NCBI GenBank assembly: GCA_035222895.1 | Contig: JAVYIG010000648.1 | Coordinates: 62,001-126,000 of the forward strand | Reading direction: 5' to 3' | DNA: 64,000 nt | Source: Strongylocentrotus droebachiensis | Taxonomy: Eukaryota > Echinodermata > Echinoidea > Camarodonta > Strongylocentrotidae | Shown here: piece after piece, positions 13,001-28,000 of the stretch | Layout of the letters: each line of letters starts with the position of its first letter | Position numbering within the stretch: position 1 is the first letter of the stretch | Position numbers and translations under genes: made by a program | Notes under the pieces: model-generated | Database searches by the model: none | Seen by the model: the letters and a program-made list of their open reading frames with translations, nothing else | Told to the model about the DNA's origin: nothing

Positions 13001-16000
13001 GGAGGTACATGCAAAATGAGTATACAAATAATAAACATACGTGATAGTGTTAGGGATTATCCACAGAAGGTAACCGTGTATCAGACTGTTTCTAATTTAC
13101 AGAGGGAGGATAATTACACTTATGCCTGAACTAATAATGTTTTTTATATAAAATGTTGATGTGGGTCCTTGACATTTGCTAGAAATCGCCTTTATCTCTA
13201 ACACTCCAAAACAATGATTATCATAGAAAGTGTAAAAGTTAAACCTCGAGTAGATGGATCTACAGATCGTTCGTGGAATTCCTACAGTTCTGTACAAATC
13301 CAAAATTTTAGAGAAGTTAAACAAGGTGAGTGGGAGCATCAAAATATCCAAGAAGCAAAAATGCATGTTGATTATGCACCTGTTATAATGCTGGCTGGTC
13401 ATTACCAAAATAATGTGTTAGGAATAATTAATGCATGGTCACGTGTACGCTCTCAGCCAATCATTTGATTAGGATGTACGTCACCATTTTATAAAGACTG
13501 TATTATGTATCGGTATACATGTAGCAGTAGTAGTAGCAGCAGTAGTAGTAGTAGCAGCAGCAGTAGTAGCAGTAGTAGTAGTAGTAGTAGTAGCATTAGT
13601 AGTAGTAGTAGTAGCAGCAGTAGTAGCAGTAGTAGTAGTAGTAGCAGCAGCAGTAGTAGCAGTAGTAGTAGTAGCAGTAGTAGCAGTAGTAGTAGTAGTA
13701 GTAGTAAATCGATTTTATGACCCACACCTCTGTCCACCAACACGACATTTGATTGAGAGTTCTATTTGCTGATTGATTATGTTACTCCATTCATTCTGTG
13801 AATTAAGATTAAGATTTTGTTTCCTTTTACTGAAGTTCATATTTTTTTTTTCTTCTTCAGGGGTGATATTTTACCATCATGATTATTTTTCATTTACTAC
13901 TTCTTCATTTTTGCAGATTGTAATGGAGATATAATTGAATGAAAAAATCTGAAATAATGTTTTGAACCCTCGGCAGATGTTAAATTTTCTTTCCAATGTT
14001 ATCTCATTTTTGTGCAATGAGTTTTTATATTGATTACATTACTGTAGTACACCTGTTTTTTCCCATTTGTTTGTAGATTCTATTTACATGACTGGCATCA
14101 ACGTTTGGAGTGGACATGTTTCAGATGACGTGTTGTCTAGAGTCACATCAGAGTGCTTGCCACAACTATATGGGAACATTATTTCATGGACAGACTTTGA
14201 CTCCCACCAGGCTTTTCGTACAACCTCCTCAACTCCCTCAATGTGTGACGGTAAATATGCATTTCACATATCGTTTGTCCATAGCCAGGCGGTTGTTAAC
14301 TCTGTGTTAAAGAATATCAGTTCCCGCTCATGTGGCCCCTAACAGACAATATGTTTTTTTTTTTAATATACTATTCTACATGTGCCAATGTATATATTCT
14401 GTACCTCATTTTTTTAATATCCATAAATTAATAAACTGGGCATGACAGTTAAACTATAAGACGTATTTTCAGTTCATAATAGAATGGGGGTTAATATGCT
14501 GGAAATAGTAGCTCTCCAGACAAGAATCATTGGAACTTGAAGTGATTAGACGAGCAAAACCTTCTATGAGTCTATTTCTAAGGAATTACCCGGAGATTTT
14601 AATATTATGAAATAACCAGCTCTTCAACCCCAACAAGGCAACACATTGAATGTTAATTTTGTAATCATTCTCTAAATGGTTTGTTGTAGATACTGACGAA
14701 TGTGAAAGCCTGACCCCCTGCCAAAATGGAGGCACTTGCGTGGACAAACTCTGCTCGTACACTTGCCTGTGTCTTGAAGATTATGAAGGAATACACTGTG
14801 AAAAGTTCATCGACCTGTGCAACAATGAGAGCTGTGAGAATGGAGGTTCTTGTACAACCGTTAATGGGACAAATAACTGTTCATGTCCTGATAGATTCTT
14901 TGGAGAGTTTTGTGAGCTGGAAATCAGTAAGTAAAAACAAGTGGGCAATAGTCCAATCAGTATTTGCTTATTTATATTTTATAGCATGTGGAATCCAAAA
15001 ATATATAATTTAAGTGCAGTATGCTTAAGTATGCTTTAACAACCCCCCCCCCCCCCCCCACAGTAATTAACCACACCTGTTTACCCCCCAGCATATGTAA
15101 ACAAGCCTTGAGAGTTCCTTATGATGGAATAGTTTACAAAATCTTTTAAACTATATTTTGATTACTTTGACAATTCTTATCATTTATTGTTGAAATTTCC
15201 CTTTCTTCAGTTGATGGTGGATGGAGTGATTGGTTGCCGTGGAGTCCATGCAGTGCATCGTGTGAAGGAGGAACTCAAAACACTTCAAGGGAATGTACAA
15301 ACCCACCACCTAATGAATATGGACAACCTTGTCATGGAGAAAAAACAAAAGAAGAACCCTGTAATTCTCATGATTGTCCAGGTACGTTTTGTCTTTTGTG
15401 CTCTCCATTTCTTAAAGGGGAAGTCCACCCTGATATTAATTTGGTTATAATAAAAGCAGGAAAAGGAGAGAAACAATTAGTGAAAGTTTCAGCGAAATTT
15501 GAGTAGAAATAATAAAGTTATACATTTTTTGTAGTTGTCATCATTGAAACACATATTGGCACCAGTGTGACTTACATGTATCATGGGAGCTCCTCTCCAA
15601 TTTGCTCTGTACAGAAAATGTAATAAAGTTTAATTTTCTCAGTTATTTATGACGGAATAGATTTGTTTCATACGGAGGATGTATGAAAACATATTTGTAA
15701 TAATTATATTTATGGTGAACGTATGATTGCAAATTGTCTCAAGGGGGAAAAAAAATGAACAATTTTGAAGTTTCTTAGTACAAGGCAAATGGGATTGGTG
15801 CTCGACAGATACGGCACAGAGTAGCCAATACATGCTTGATTGATTGCACCTTCAAAAATTGCTAACTTTCTTATATTTAATTGGTTTTTACTCAAACTTT
15901 CACTGACCTGTTAATTTTATTTGTCTGCTTCTATGAAAACTAGCCTAGTATCAGGGTGGACTTCTATCAGGGTGGACTTTAAAGTCTCCAACCAATGTGC

Positions 16001-19000
16001 ATCTATTGTAGCTGTACTTGCAGCTATGCATAGGACTTATATGTTTTTTATGCCTCCGTTACGAAGTATCCGGAGGCATTATGTTTTTGGGTTGTCTGTC
16101 CGTCCGTACGTCCGTACGTCCCGTTCTCGTGATCGCGTTATCTCAAGAACCGACTAATGGATTCCTGCCAAACTTTGGTCATGTATGTAACTTGCAAAGC
16201 CAATGAACTGATTAGATTTTGGGGTCACAGGGTCAAAGGTCAAAGGTCACATGGCTCATTATGTATGCAAAAACAGCTCGTGATCGCGTTATCTGAAGAA
16301 CCGATTGATGAATTCCTGCCAAACTTTGGTCATGTATGTATCTTGTAGAGCCAATGAACTAATTAGATTTTGGGATCACGAGGTCAAAGTTCAAAGGTCA
16401 CAGGGCTCATTATGTATGCAAAAACTGCTCGTGATCGCGTTATGTGAAGAACCGATTGATGGATTCCTGCCAATCTTTGGTCATGTATGTATCTTGCAGA
16501 GCCGATGACTTGATTAGATTTTGGGGTCACGAGGTCAAAGGTGAAAGGTCACAGGGCTCATTATGTATGCAAAAATAGCTTGTGATCGCATTATCATTAG
16601 AACAGATTGATGGATTCCTGCCAAACTTAGATCATGTATGTATCTTGCAGAGCCAATGAACTGAGTAGATTCTTGGGTCATGAGGTCAAAGGTCATGGGG
16701 CTTTATGATGTATGCAAAATAGCTTGTGAAGGCATTCTCATTAGAACTGACAGATGGATTAATATCAAACTCAGGACATCTTGCAGAGCCAATGAACTGA
16801 GTAGATTTTAGGGTCATGAGGTCAAAGATCAAAGGGTCATACATGTATATGAGAAATAGCTTGTAATCACGATATTCTGAGAACCTGTTAATGGATTACA
16901 ATCGAACTTGACAAATTTCTTCTGTTTTGGTTTGTAAAATTGCTCTATGACGGAGGCATCAATTTCGACTGCGCGCAGTCGAAGTTCCATCTAGTTTTTG
17001 TTTACCTTGTAATTATTGTCCCTTACTTTAGAATTAGTTTACAAATACATTTGCTGTTTTATTGCGATATTGGAAGATGACAATACAGACATTATTTGAA
17101 CTTTTTTTACTTTATAGGTTGTATTCGTCTGCAGGCTCCTGAGAATGCCACACTTAATTGTTGGAGTGAAGGTGAAACTAAGAAGTGCACAGTCAGTTGT
17201 AATTCACCTGAAATGAGCTTTCCTCGCCCTGTGGAATCGGAGTATTCCTGTAGCCCTGAATCAGTTTACAAATGGAATCATGAAAATGATTACAACCGCA
17301 GAGCAAGTTTGCGTGCTTGCAAGGGTAAGTTATGTTTAATAGTAGATTCTGCCCTTTGTGTTGTTCTAATGGTACATGTATTCTTTCTATGAATGCTATC
17401 GTCTTTTTTAAACTTCTTGTTTCTTGAAATCTACATGTTTTTACATGTAGATTGTCAGAGAATTACCTATGTTCATTCTCCTATTTTCATACATGTAAAT
17501 TTACACTAAACATCTAGATCTCTGTTTTTTCCACATGCACATGAACAACTGCATTAATGTCCTGCATCGTTTGATTGAAATTTGAGAAGAATCAACTTAT
17601 ATAAGATGCTTATTCTAAAACGTAACAAAAGCAATTTCAAATTCATGTCTGTGAACAAAATCAATCTCTTAAGCGTTGGTCACAAGCCACCGTGCCAGTT
17701 TTTAGTCCGTACAATTTTTGGGGAGGCCACGGCCGCCACGTTTTTCTGAAAACGTAGGGAGGGAGTACCGGCAACACACGTCACACGCATGGTGTAAGTA
17801 CGTGGCCCGCACGCCACGCCTGGCCGTGAGCGGTTGCGTGTATCGTACGTTGCGCACGTGGTAAGTGCGTTGTACGTGCTTACAACCTACGATCTCAGTG
17901 CGGTTGCCACATCATCCTACGGAGGCCGTACTTACACGTGCTGCTCACGTACGGTGTCCTTAATACTCACTCGCACGTTGTAATTGCGTGCACGTGCGAT
18001 GAACTCGGTGAGTTTTTTTGCCCGATGTCGGGGTATATATAGGACAACATTCCGATGTTCTCCAGAAGTCCAAGCTGCTGCTGCCTCAAGATGCCGCCCA
18101 TTCCACCGCAGGGACTATATACTGCATAAATCAGTGAGCACAACGTGCGTTGAACGTGCGGAGCACGTGCTTACTCGGTACGGTCCACATGAGTTCTGCG
18201 TGCTCATTGGACAGTTGAACTGGGGAAGTGGCGAGTAAGCATGGACCACGCACTTATCATGTGCTTAGTGCGCCTTCCGTAGAGCAAGTGACCGTGGGAA
18301 ACAAATTTAAAAGACGCACTGAGTCGGTGCGTTGTGCGCTCATTGGCAGTACCGGGCACGCACTGGGGGTGAATCGGTAGCCCAACCGCAGCCCAAACGC
18401 AGTGAAAGTTCCTCGTGCACTAAAAGTGCTACGGTGTATCTGCGTGCTCCCAAATCCGTATGGAGACAATACTCACCACGTACAGATACCAAACTTTTGC
18501 CCTCGTTTTTGCATGTAGACAGCACGCACTTTCAAGTACGGCGGGTGGGACAAAGAGCAATGAATCAACTTTTTGAGAGGCAGAGTAAGGGAGTAAAGAG
18601 GAGGAAATTAAGAGGACAAAGAAAGAAGAGTATAGAGTAAGGATAAAGGCGAGAGGGGAGGAATAGAGAGGGAGGAGAAAGGAAGATTTGTACATGAGAA
18701 ATAGAGAGGGAGAGAGAGAGAGAGAAAAGGGGGATAGTAGGGAAAAAGAAAGGAAGAGGGAGAAAGAGAGCATAAAACAATAATAGATATGGAGTCATAA
18801 AGGTAAAGATTCATTTAGCAACCCAACAAGGTATGGGATTTAGTATTTGATAGGAAAGATAGTGGAAAAGTCATTTAGATTTTCGCAATTCAGTTGATAT
18901 TTCGATGCTATCATTATAGAGACGATGTCTCCGGATGCTGTGGAGACAAAAGTCGCATTAGCTTATCCAGGTGCAAACTGTGATTCAGATGAAGATCAAG

Positions 19001-22000
19001 AAAATCTGAAGGAGTCTTTCAAATCTACCTATTTGGCCAACAGTAATGACATTGGCTGCAAGAATTGTCCTCTCTCAAATTTACAGGTAATTATGTGTAT
19101 GCAATGCTGCTTTCTATCAAATACAATCTAGTATGTGGTCAAGGCTGCTGTAAAATACAAGTATTCTTGATGTGAAAATGTGAAATTTGTTCAACCTTTC
19201 TTGAAGTCATGCACCAACAGTCGTTAATACCAGGTGTGTATACCGTAAACCGTATAAACCGCCCTCGTGTATTAACCACACCCCTCTTTTTCGCCCTAAA
19301 AGAAATAATTAAAAAATAAAAATTTGCCGACCGACTCTGTCGGCAGCAAGCCAGGTCTGTGTTAAAAAAACCGACGCGGGAAGACCTTTCATTTAACTGC
19401 GAGGTGCAGTTGTAGCAATCCCTAGTGAAGAGGTGTCTTGATCTAGTGGATACGTTGTCGGACTGTGGATCCCATGTTTCACGGTTCAAGTCCTGCCGCA
19501 GCACATTATATATTTGACGACCTCTACCCCCATGCTAAATGAGTACCGGTATGAAAGAATGTTTTAAATGCCATGAGTACCGAAATCGGTAGCCTAGCAG
19601 AGCCATGCTAATAATGGAGCGCGGGGTATATGTGTGCTATAAAAATATTTAAATATAATTATTATTCCTATTCTTATAGTGAACAAAGGCAAATATGTTT
19701 TGTCTGCTAGCAAAGGCTTTCCCATGACATGACTATCAATTACAAGCACATCCTTGTCTATACATTTTTGTTTCCATCATCAAGCATTTGTCTCATTTTT
19801 TGGCGTTACCAGCCCATTTTTTGATGATGATGATCAGAGAATCATATTTTGTAATCTTTCAAAAATAAAGGCATACAGTCAGGTAAAGTATTTGATTGTA
19901 TTACATTAAGTGGTGTTGTTTAAAGAATGCATTTTCGTTTTCATTATTTTCAAGTGTCAAATTTTCTTTGAAAGACTTTTTTTTTCTTCCCAAGAACAAT
20001 CAACTATTATGTCTTTCTCTATTGCAATACCATTAAGGTCAATAATTGTGGTTCATCAAGGAAAAAGCGATCATCGGAAGACCTACCAATCACCATCTCA
20101 TTCACTATCAACATTAATGATACAGACAGCAATAGTAAGTCAGAAATGTACCTTCTCTGAGTTGTCAAGTTGAGAATGATGTTTAAATATAGATTACCAG
20201 TGATGCATGTTAACTTTGATGAATAAAATTAGTCTTTAATTTCCCATTCTTAAATTGAATACCCAAGATAGCATTTATATACAGGTACATATAAAGCATA
20301 GACTTTACAAAATAAACTTTTTTTTTTTAAATCAAAGTGCACAATAAGGACAAACAAAAAGTTTAAAAGCAAAGATGCAACACGTTTTGTTTACTGCTGT
20401 TTTAAAATGTTTTACATGCAATCCATTCTACATTAATGATCAGGGAAAGCAGTTAAAGTAAACTTCTATTAAAAGTGTGTAGATGTTGTTATTGCTTTTT
20501 TGTATTTTATCTTGTTCTATTAGCTACGGTGGCGGAATCATTTGCTGCATTAGACATCAGTTTTGAGAACCTTTTGGAAAATGGATCCTTTTCATTGATG
20601 GTAAATGGTGAGCTCATAAGAGTTGACCGGAATCAAAGTACTGGATATGTCATTATTACTTGCCCACAAGGATCCGGTTTGTCTGATGATGGAAATTGTG
20701 GTAAGTCGATCAGATTACAGGGATTTTGCCTGGATTTCATGAAAACTCAAGGCTCACAATTATTAATCACAAACTTACGTAGATGCCTCAGACAAACCTC
20801 TGGGAAATGAGAAGAAAGATTACAAAAACATCATTATTAGACTTTGTTAACTTTTTTACCATAGATAAGAAGATCTTCAAGTTTTTGCTGGGGGGGGGGG
20901 GAGGCTAAATTTGACCCCCCCTAAGATCTTGACCGTTTCACAGCCGATCGCCGCGAAAATTTGCATGCATGTCAAGTGAAGTGTATAGAATACTATGGTA
21001 ATTTTAATATTTTGAAACAATCACTCATTTGCATATCATGGTAATTTATGCAAATAAGGTCATAACATTCACATTTTTACCAAAAAATCATATATTCTTC
21101 ATATTTAAGCATTCTTTTTCACTACATATATTCGTTACACCATTTGGAATTATAATACTACAAACAAAATTGGAAGAGCCAGGTTATTCCTTATGTTATC
21201 TCTTGTTTTGATAATTTCTTAAGTATGTCATTGTTTTTTTAACATATGTATTTTATTTCTAACTACAATTGAACTATTTTGACCCCAAAACAAACACCTA
21301 AACATTAAAAAAAGACCAGATAACCAATGTTTTATATCTTTTTAGGAAAAATGATATTTCCATATGTTTTGTACACAAATCACAAAAATGAGTGATTTTC
21401 GGGCTGACATGCAAAGACGTGACCTTATAACTATACCTCCGATTTTTCAATTATTTTTTGTTAAAGATGCATAAGACTCGAAAAAAAATAGTCATGAAAG
21501 AAAAAATTTATATCTGCTGCGGTTCTGGAGTAGTCGCTAAATTACTACAGGGGGGTGTCAAATTGACCCCCCCCCCCCCCCTCCCAGTTAACATAGGGTT
21601 AAGGTCATTTAGAAAAACCTTCATTAGATTTTGACAAACACATTTATGCAATTTAGAACATTCAGATTCAGGCAGTAAAATTGAAATGAAGCACTTATAA
21701 GTAAGGGCTCTTGTTTCATTATCTGCCAGGTCCAGGTACAACAATGGCGATCGTAACATGTACCCAGGTCCATGTCGATTGCTGGGCAATAGGTATCCAT
21801 ACCAAAATCTTCCTGAGCATGTCTAGGGTAGATGCGGGAAATTAAATTTGAGAATTAAACATTTTTGGTAAAATTAAATTCAACAGCAGTACATTCATAC
21901 CGGTATACATGTTAATCCGGTGCCTACATCCAGTGACAGTTCTTTGGTATATCATTATGATTTAGAGAAGCAACAGCTGTATTATACTTCACTATTATAT

Positions 22001-25000
22001 GCAGCTAGCTTAATGTTTACTTTCATAATTATTTCATTTTAAATAGCTTTTAATACAAATAGTCAATAAATAATCTTCTGGCTATTCTTACGTTGTCTAT
22101 AACATGTATTTACAGTTGTAGATGCATGCCTCTGCTTAAAAAGATAATGCATATTGGGTTTAGTAACCAAATTGGCAACTTCTAGCATGTTTGTTAAAGA
22201 CCCTATGCAACGAAAATACAAAATACAACTTCATGTAATTCAAAAGCTGAATGAATGTTGAATACATACATTATCCACACCCCTCCAAATTACGGGCAAA
22301 CAGGGCAACCACCCTCTAGTACGACTACCCCTCAGACAACTACCTCCTAGGACAACTATCCTAGAGGGTTGTTGTCTGGGGGTAGTTGTCCGGGGGGTAG
22401 TTGTCCTAGTGGGTAGTTGTCCTAGGGGGTAGTTGTCCTAGGGGGTAGTTGACTGGGGGTGGTTATCCGGGGGTGGATGTCCAGGGGGTAGGTGTCTTTA
22501 TACGCACAAAAAGATACAGGATATTTGACATATTGCTGTACTCAAGGCCAATTAGTTGGATTCATCTGTATCGTAATTGTTTTATATTTATCGTAATCTT
22601 TTTTTTTTCATTTCCTTTTTTTTCTTCTCAACAGTTACCTGCTCTGTTGGAAATTTCGTCTACATTGTACCCAATACCACCGTTGCCTTGTGTATACCCT
22701 GTCTGCTGCATACATATCAAGATCAAGAAGGACAAGCAGAATGCACTCCATGTCCTGCAGGTTTAATAACAAATGATCCTGGAGCTGATGATATCAGTTA
22801 CTGCATAGGTAAGTACCCTGCCTACCTCATTGTCCTAAAATGATCTCATGCAGCATATTTCAAAGCCTACGCTTAGGCTAGGCCTCATGCTTTAGTCCAA
22901 GATCACTCATGTAGATGACGCAGATTTGATCAACTGAGAATTTCGCAGTAATCAGATCTCTGATCATTTTGCCATTTGTGCTTCCCCGCGAGTAAATCAC
23001 TAAGAATAATTAGATAGTAGGTTGCACAACATGGGGTGACAGAGCCTTCTACTTCTCTGGACCTAAGCTATGGAATAACCTTCCAACAATCTATCAGGAG
23101 TATTTCAACGTTCATGTCAGCCCTCAAGACTTTCCTGTTCCAAGCTACAACATCATCTCAAATATAATACCATTGACAACAAAAACTATTGGAAAATAAC
23201 CTTAATTCGCAACATTGAATTTGTGAGTCATTAGAGAGCAAGTGCCATGAGCACCAATCAGAGACGGACATTATTTCATCATTCTATTATTTGCCAATAG
23301 AAACAGTTGTGATGCCATTCACCAATAAAGCATAATTGGACAGAACTTTGCGAAGCTATAGATCATCCTATTTCAATTGTTATAATAATAATGATAAAAG
23401 AGGGATCTTGTATAGCACTCATGTCTGTCAGACTTACCAAGGTGTTAGCATGGCTGCCAATATGGTGCTCTAGCATTTTAGGAAATTAATTCCTGCCAGG
23501 TATCCATTTACCTCATCTGGGTCAAGTGTGGCAAAATTAGATTAATATCTTGCCAAAGGACATTAGTGCTGCAGCGAGACTGGAAACTGCAGACCATGTG
23601 AGACTCGGAACCGCGGACCATGTGAGACACGTTCCGGTGACATATCCACTCGACCACGACACCTCTACCTGTACAGTTTCATGCTAAGATCAATGAGCGA
23701 CTGATGCTCAGACATCTTGTCGAGTACATCAAAGCACTACTCTAGATTCAGACAGATGCCGTGACTGCTTGCCTGAATAAGGGAATGACTCTGAGGTAAA
23801 ATCCTGCTATATGCATTCATATAAGCAGGCTTTACCGTTTAACTTCTCACCAAAGTTAACAATTGACCAAAAAGAAAGTCAGCATACATACATGTATAAG
23901 TAAAGGCTTTCTCAATAAGCTATAATAAGTAACAACAGGCATGTAAATGTACATAACTATGTACATGTAGGTGTAAACTTGAGTCCAAATCATTCTGGAT
24001 CATTCTGTAAGTCACCTTAATTAATGCATGCTATTTCCTTAAAGATTTTTAATCTGATTGTAATGACTTCCTTCCTTTCTTATTTTCTTAATATACAGAA
24101 CCATGTCCACTTGGTCATTACCAAGATGTGTGGTCGGATCCTACTAACACTACATGTATTCAGTGCCCTCTCGATACCTACCAAAACGAAATTGGAAAAG
24201 AAAGCTGTTTCCCTTGTCCCACTGGATACGTAACCCTGGAACCAGGAGCAGCAAATGCTTCTGACTGTGTTGGTGAGTCTCTCTGCCCTTCACTCTGTTG
24301 TCCCTATCCCACCTATTTAACCTTGTTATTTTTTCTGTTGTCTTTTATGAAAAGTTAGCCTACTGAATCCTCTCTACCTGGATTTATCACTTTCACACTG
24401 ATTACTATTAGTATTTTGTAATGGAATGGGTTTGCCTTAATACAAAATAATCATAATTAATAATGCATCTCATGCAATTTTTGGGACATATGATGACATT
24501 TTCATTGGTTTTTCAATGAAGAAAGAGTAAAAAAAAAAGTATAATTTAACCCAATATTTTGTGTATATTGTTTTGCCTGGGTAATGGAAGCATGAATTGT
24601 TAATGTAAGCATCCATTTTCAGTGTTGATGTCACAGACACCCACTCCTCATAGCCACAGAACCAACAGATAAGTAGTGTAGTGGTAGTAGTAGTAGTAGA
24701 CTTTATTGGATAACTTGTTTAGCACAAGGCTAATCTGCCACAAGGTCCTTTGCACATAAATAAAAAGCAAGTTTAATATTCAACAGTTTAACACATACAA
24801 TAGCATTAAACAATACATATGAAAATAGTTTACAACATACTGAAATGAATTATACATTGATTGATTACAATGAGGTACATAATTGACATTTGGCTGATAA
24901 GAAATACATGCATATGATAAGAAAATTATAAACTATTTATCATTTATTAATTAAGGAAATAGGATAACAAAATTATCACATATTTTTTCAAAAAAACGAA

Positions 25001-28000
25001 AGAAAAAAAAAAAAAGCCAAAAAAAAACTGTATAAATTATAAAACACAAAAGTATAAAATACAATAAGATGATAGGATTTACATAATAAAGATTCCGTTA
25101 TTCAAAAAATATTAAATCAGAAGGCAATAACGAAATCACATATGAGTCTGGGTACATTTTGTGAATGATACCAAATTAAATAACATTTGTGAATTTAAAA
25201 ATTATTAGATTGCTAATTCTGATGATAAGGTGAAATGTGTTTTGTGTATAATGCCTCGTATAGCACTTCCGGGGGGGGGGGGGGCACGTTAGATCAATGA
25301 TGAGAATAGGATAACACGTCTTATCTATCTAGCTGTAGGGCATAGCAGTGTTTTTTTTTTTATTGGCTGTCATACCATCTCTGATATGAACTTTTGAATG
25401 TTGTTAAGGTCGGGGATAATCTGACATTCTCGGGTAAGCAGTTCCATTCTCTACCTGCCGAGTAGCAGAAACATTTCTCAAAAATGTTGAGGTGGTGGCC
25501 GGGGGGAAGGTACAATTTGCGAGAGGATGCACTTCTTGTGTTTCTACTATGTGTTTCATGTACATAATGAAATAGGTCTGCCATGTATGTTGGGGTTAGA
25601 TCGTTCAGGGACTTATATACCATAGTTGATTTCCTGAATGCAATACCATCATTTATTGGCATCCATTAATAATGGTGTATCATTGCAAGGGGAAACGAAC
25701 AGGCTAAGGATTGATAAGTGAGTGTCAATGCCCATTGTAAGCCTACATATATGTTCAAATTGCGTTGAAAACATAATGAAAAATCTGTTGTCATCAAATG
25801 CTCAGAGAGGTACATTTATGTAATTTGTATTGTATTTGTGTCTTTTTAGCGGTGTGTAATGCAGGGCATTACGTGGACCTATCAAACGACACCAATCCAC
25901 AATGCCCACCGTGTCCACTCAACACATTCTTAGATCTTGATGTGCATCAAAAACAAGAATGTATTCCATGTGCTCCAGGAATGATTACCATCCAGAATGG
26001 ATCTTCACAAAGTAATGACTGCCTTGGTAAGGAGACAAGAAAGAGAATCTATTCATGAAAATCCTCATTTATAAATATGATCCTTATACAAAGGCCTAAA
26101 AAAAGAAAGATGTTGTATTGTCTTTTGCGACCGACCCCAAAATCTTGAAATCTATGATCGGCTTTTACATTTTACTTTTTTTTTTTTTTTTTTTTACTGT
26201 TTTTCAGGAGAAAAAAATGTTTAATGAATAAAAAAAATATGTATGAAAGCATTCAAAACTGAAAAAAATCAGCCCGAAGAGGGAGGGGAAAAATAAAGAA
26301 GATTTCAGACCAACCGACCCATGTAAAGGTTCAACTAAACTATGAGTGATGCTCAGCCAAACTTAATTTAAATTGCATGTAAAAATATATTTTAACTGAA
26401 TTACCTAACACTTTCATAACTCGAATCTATAACAGAACACAGACATTGTGGCAGATAAGCCTTGTGCCAGTATATTTTACTTCTTCTACTATTTTTACCA
26501 CTACTACTACTACTATTATTAGTATACTACTATTACTCTACTATTGCTGCTGCTACTACTACTACCACAACAACTACATGTTTATGATGCTTATGTTTCT
26601 ACAGTTTACATGAATTTCCCAATGTTTTTGGTTATGTAGTTGTGTGCCAGCCAGGGAGCTATCTGGAAAGTTCATCATGTACTCCATGTCCTCTAAACAC
26701 CTATCAAGACCAGACCAATCATCGTGAGGAATCCTGCATCCTTTGTCCTGGCAACCTGATTACTTTCGATGAAAGTTCAGATAACCTTGCAGACTGTACA
26801 GGTATAAAGAGAGTCAGACCCAACGTTCCATTCCTATTGAAAATACAATGTGTGATAGCCTAGCTATAGATACTTTATGAGAATAAATAGTTGCCACAGG
26901 AATTGTTAATGCTATTAAACTTTACATCAGAGTATTGCAAATTTGTGATTACTTATCTGATTTTTTGGTCCAAGGTTTCATTCAGGCGATCAAGAAATAT
27001 TTTCCAGTGCACACTAATAAAGTCTATAGAAAATTATATTTAAGTTATGGTTTTACCGTGGTATATTACCTGTACTGCAATTGTATTGTAATGAGAAAAT
27101 AATGCACTCTTAGTTTCATTGAAACATGGAAAATGTAATTCTGATAGTCTCTTTGTCAAGAAGCAACTAAATTTATCTATTCGCATTTGTAGTTTATTGT
27201 ATCTATACTGATTGATACAACAGTACATTGTTATTATATTTGTTCGTTTTTATCACTATTTAATCATTTTATTATTCTCTGTTTTTTCAATAACCACCAG
27301 AGCCAGATACTGACAAACGCCCCATCGCACCAGGGATCACTTTGGGTCCAATACTTGGCATCGTTTCTGGTACTGTAGTACTGATCATTATAGGTCTAGT
27401 GGTAGTGGGCTTTTGCTGGAGAAAGAGACAGCGCAGGTAGGCACTCTATTTGTATTGTTTCCATTCCCTATCCCTTGCAAAATTTAGATGGATTCGTAGT
27501 CTGGCATACAAAAGTAGAAGCTTAGAGTCTGAGTGTGCGATTGGTAAAAGATTTAGCTGTATTCTTTCTCCCTCTCTTTTTTGTATTTTTCCTCACTCCC
27601 CCCTTCTCTGTCTCTTTCTTATGTTTAATATGATAATAATTACATTTGAATGGTGCTTTATTCCACGCTTCTGAGCGCCTTACATTGTAATTATTATTAC
27701 CCCGGTCATTGGACATTGGAGAGTGCACACGCTCTGCTCCCCGAGGAGTATTTCACCAGGCGCCATGTAACAAGCGCAAACATGCCAATCTAACCACTTA
27801 TAACGTTGCATCCTACCGGGTATCCACTTACTTGTAACACCTGGGTGAAGAATTGCAAATGTAGATTAATGTCTCACCAAAGGAAGCACAAGCCATGTGT
27901 TCCACAGTCCGGCGACGTATCCACGTATGTTAAGTGAACTCATGGGTAACTGCACTGTCCATCTGACCATATATCCCAGACCATAATAGCTTACACCTTT

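Noticed and set aside
13489..13743. Poly-Ser and poly-Leu open frames
   Set aside because: Direct translation of an AGT/AGC microsatellite inside an intron.
14726..15013. Alternative frame across the EGF 11-12 exon
   Set aside because: Shadow of the EGF frame; it loses the cysteine pattern and phase continuity.
16049..16997. CRISPR-like array
   Set aside because: Eukaryotic context; ~150-bp diverged tandem units with no short repeat and unique-spacer structure.
19430..19504. tRNA gene
   Set aside because: A and B boxes are present but no convincing cloverleaf was found, and the sequence recurs as the head of a longer SINE.
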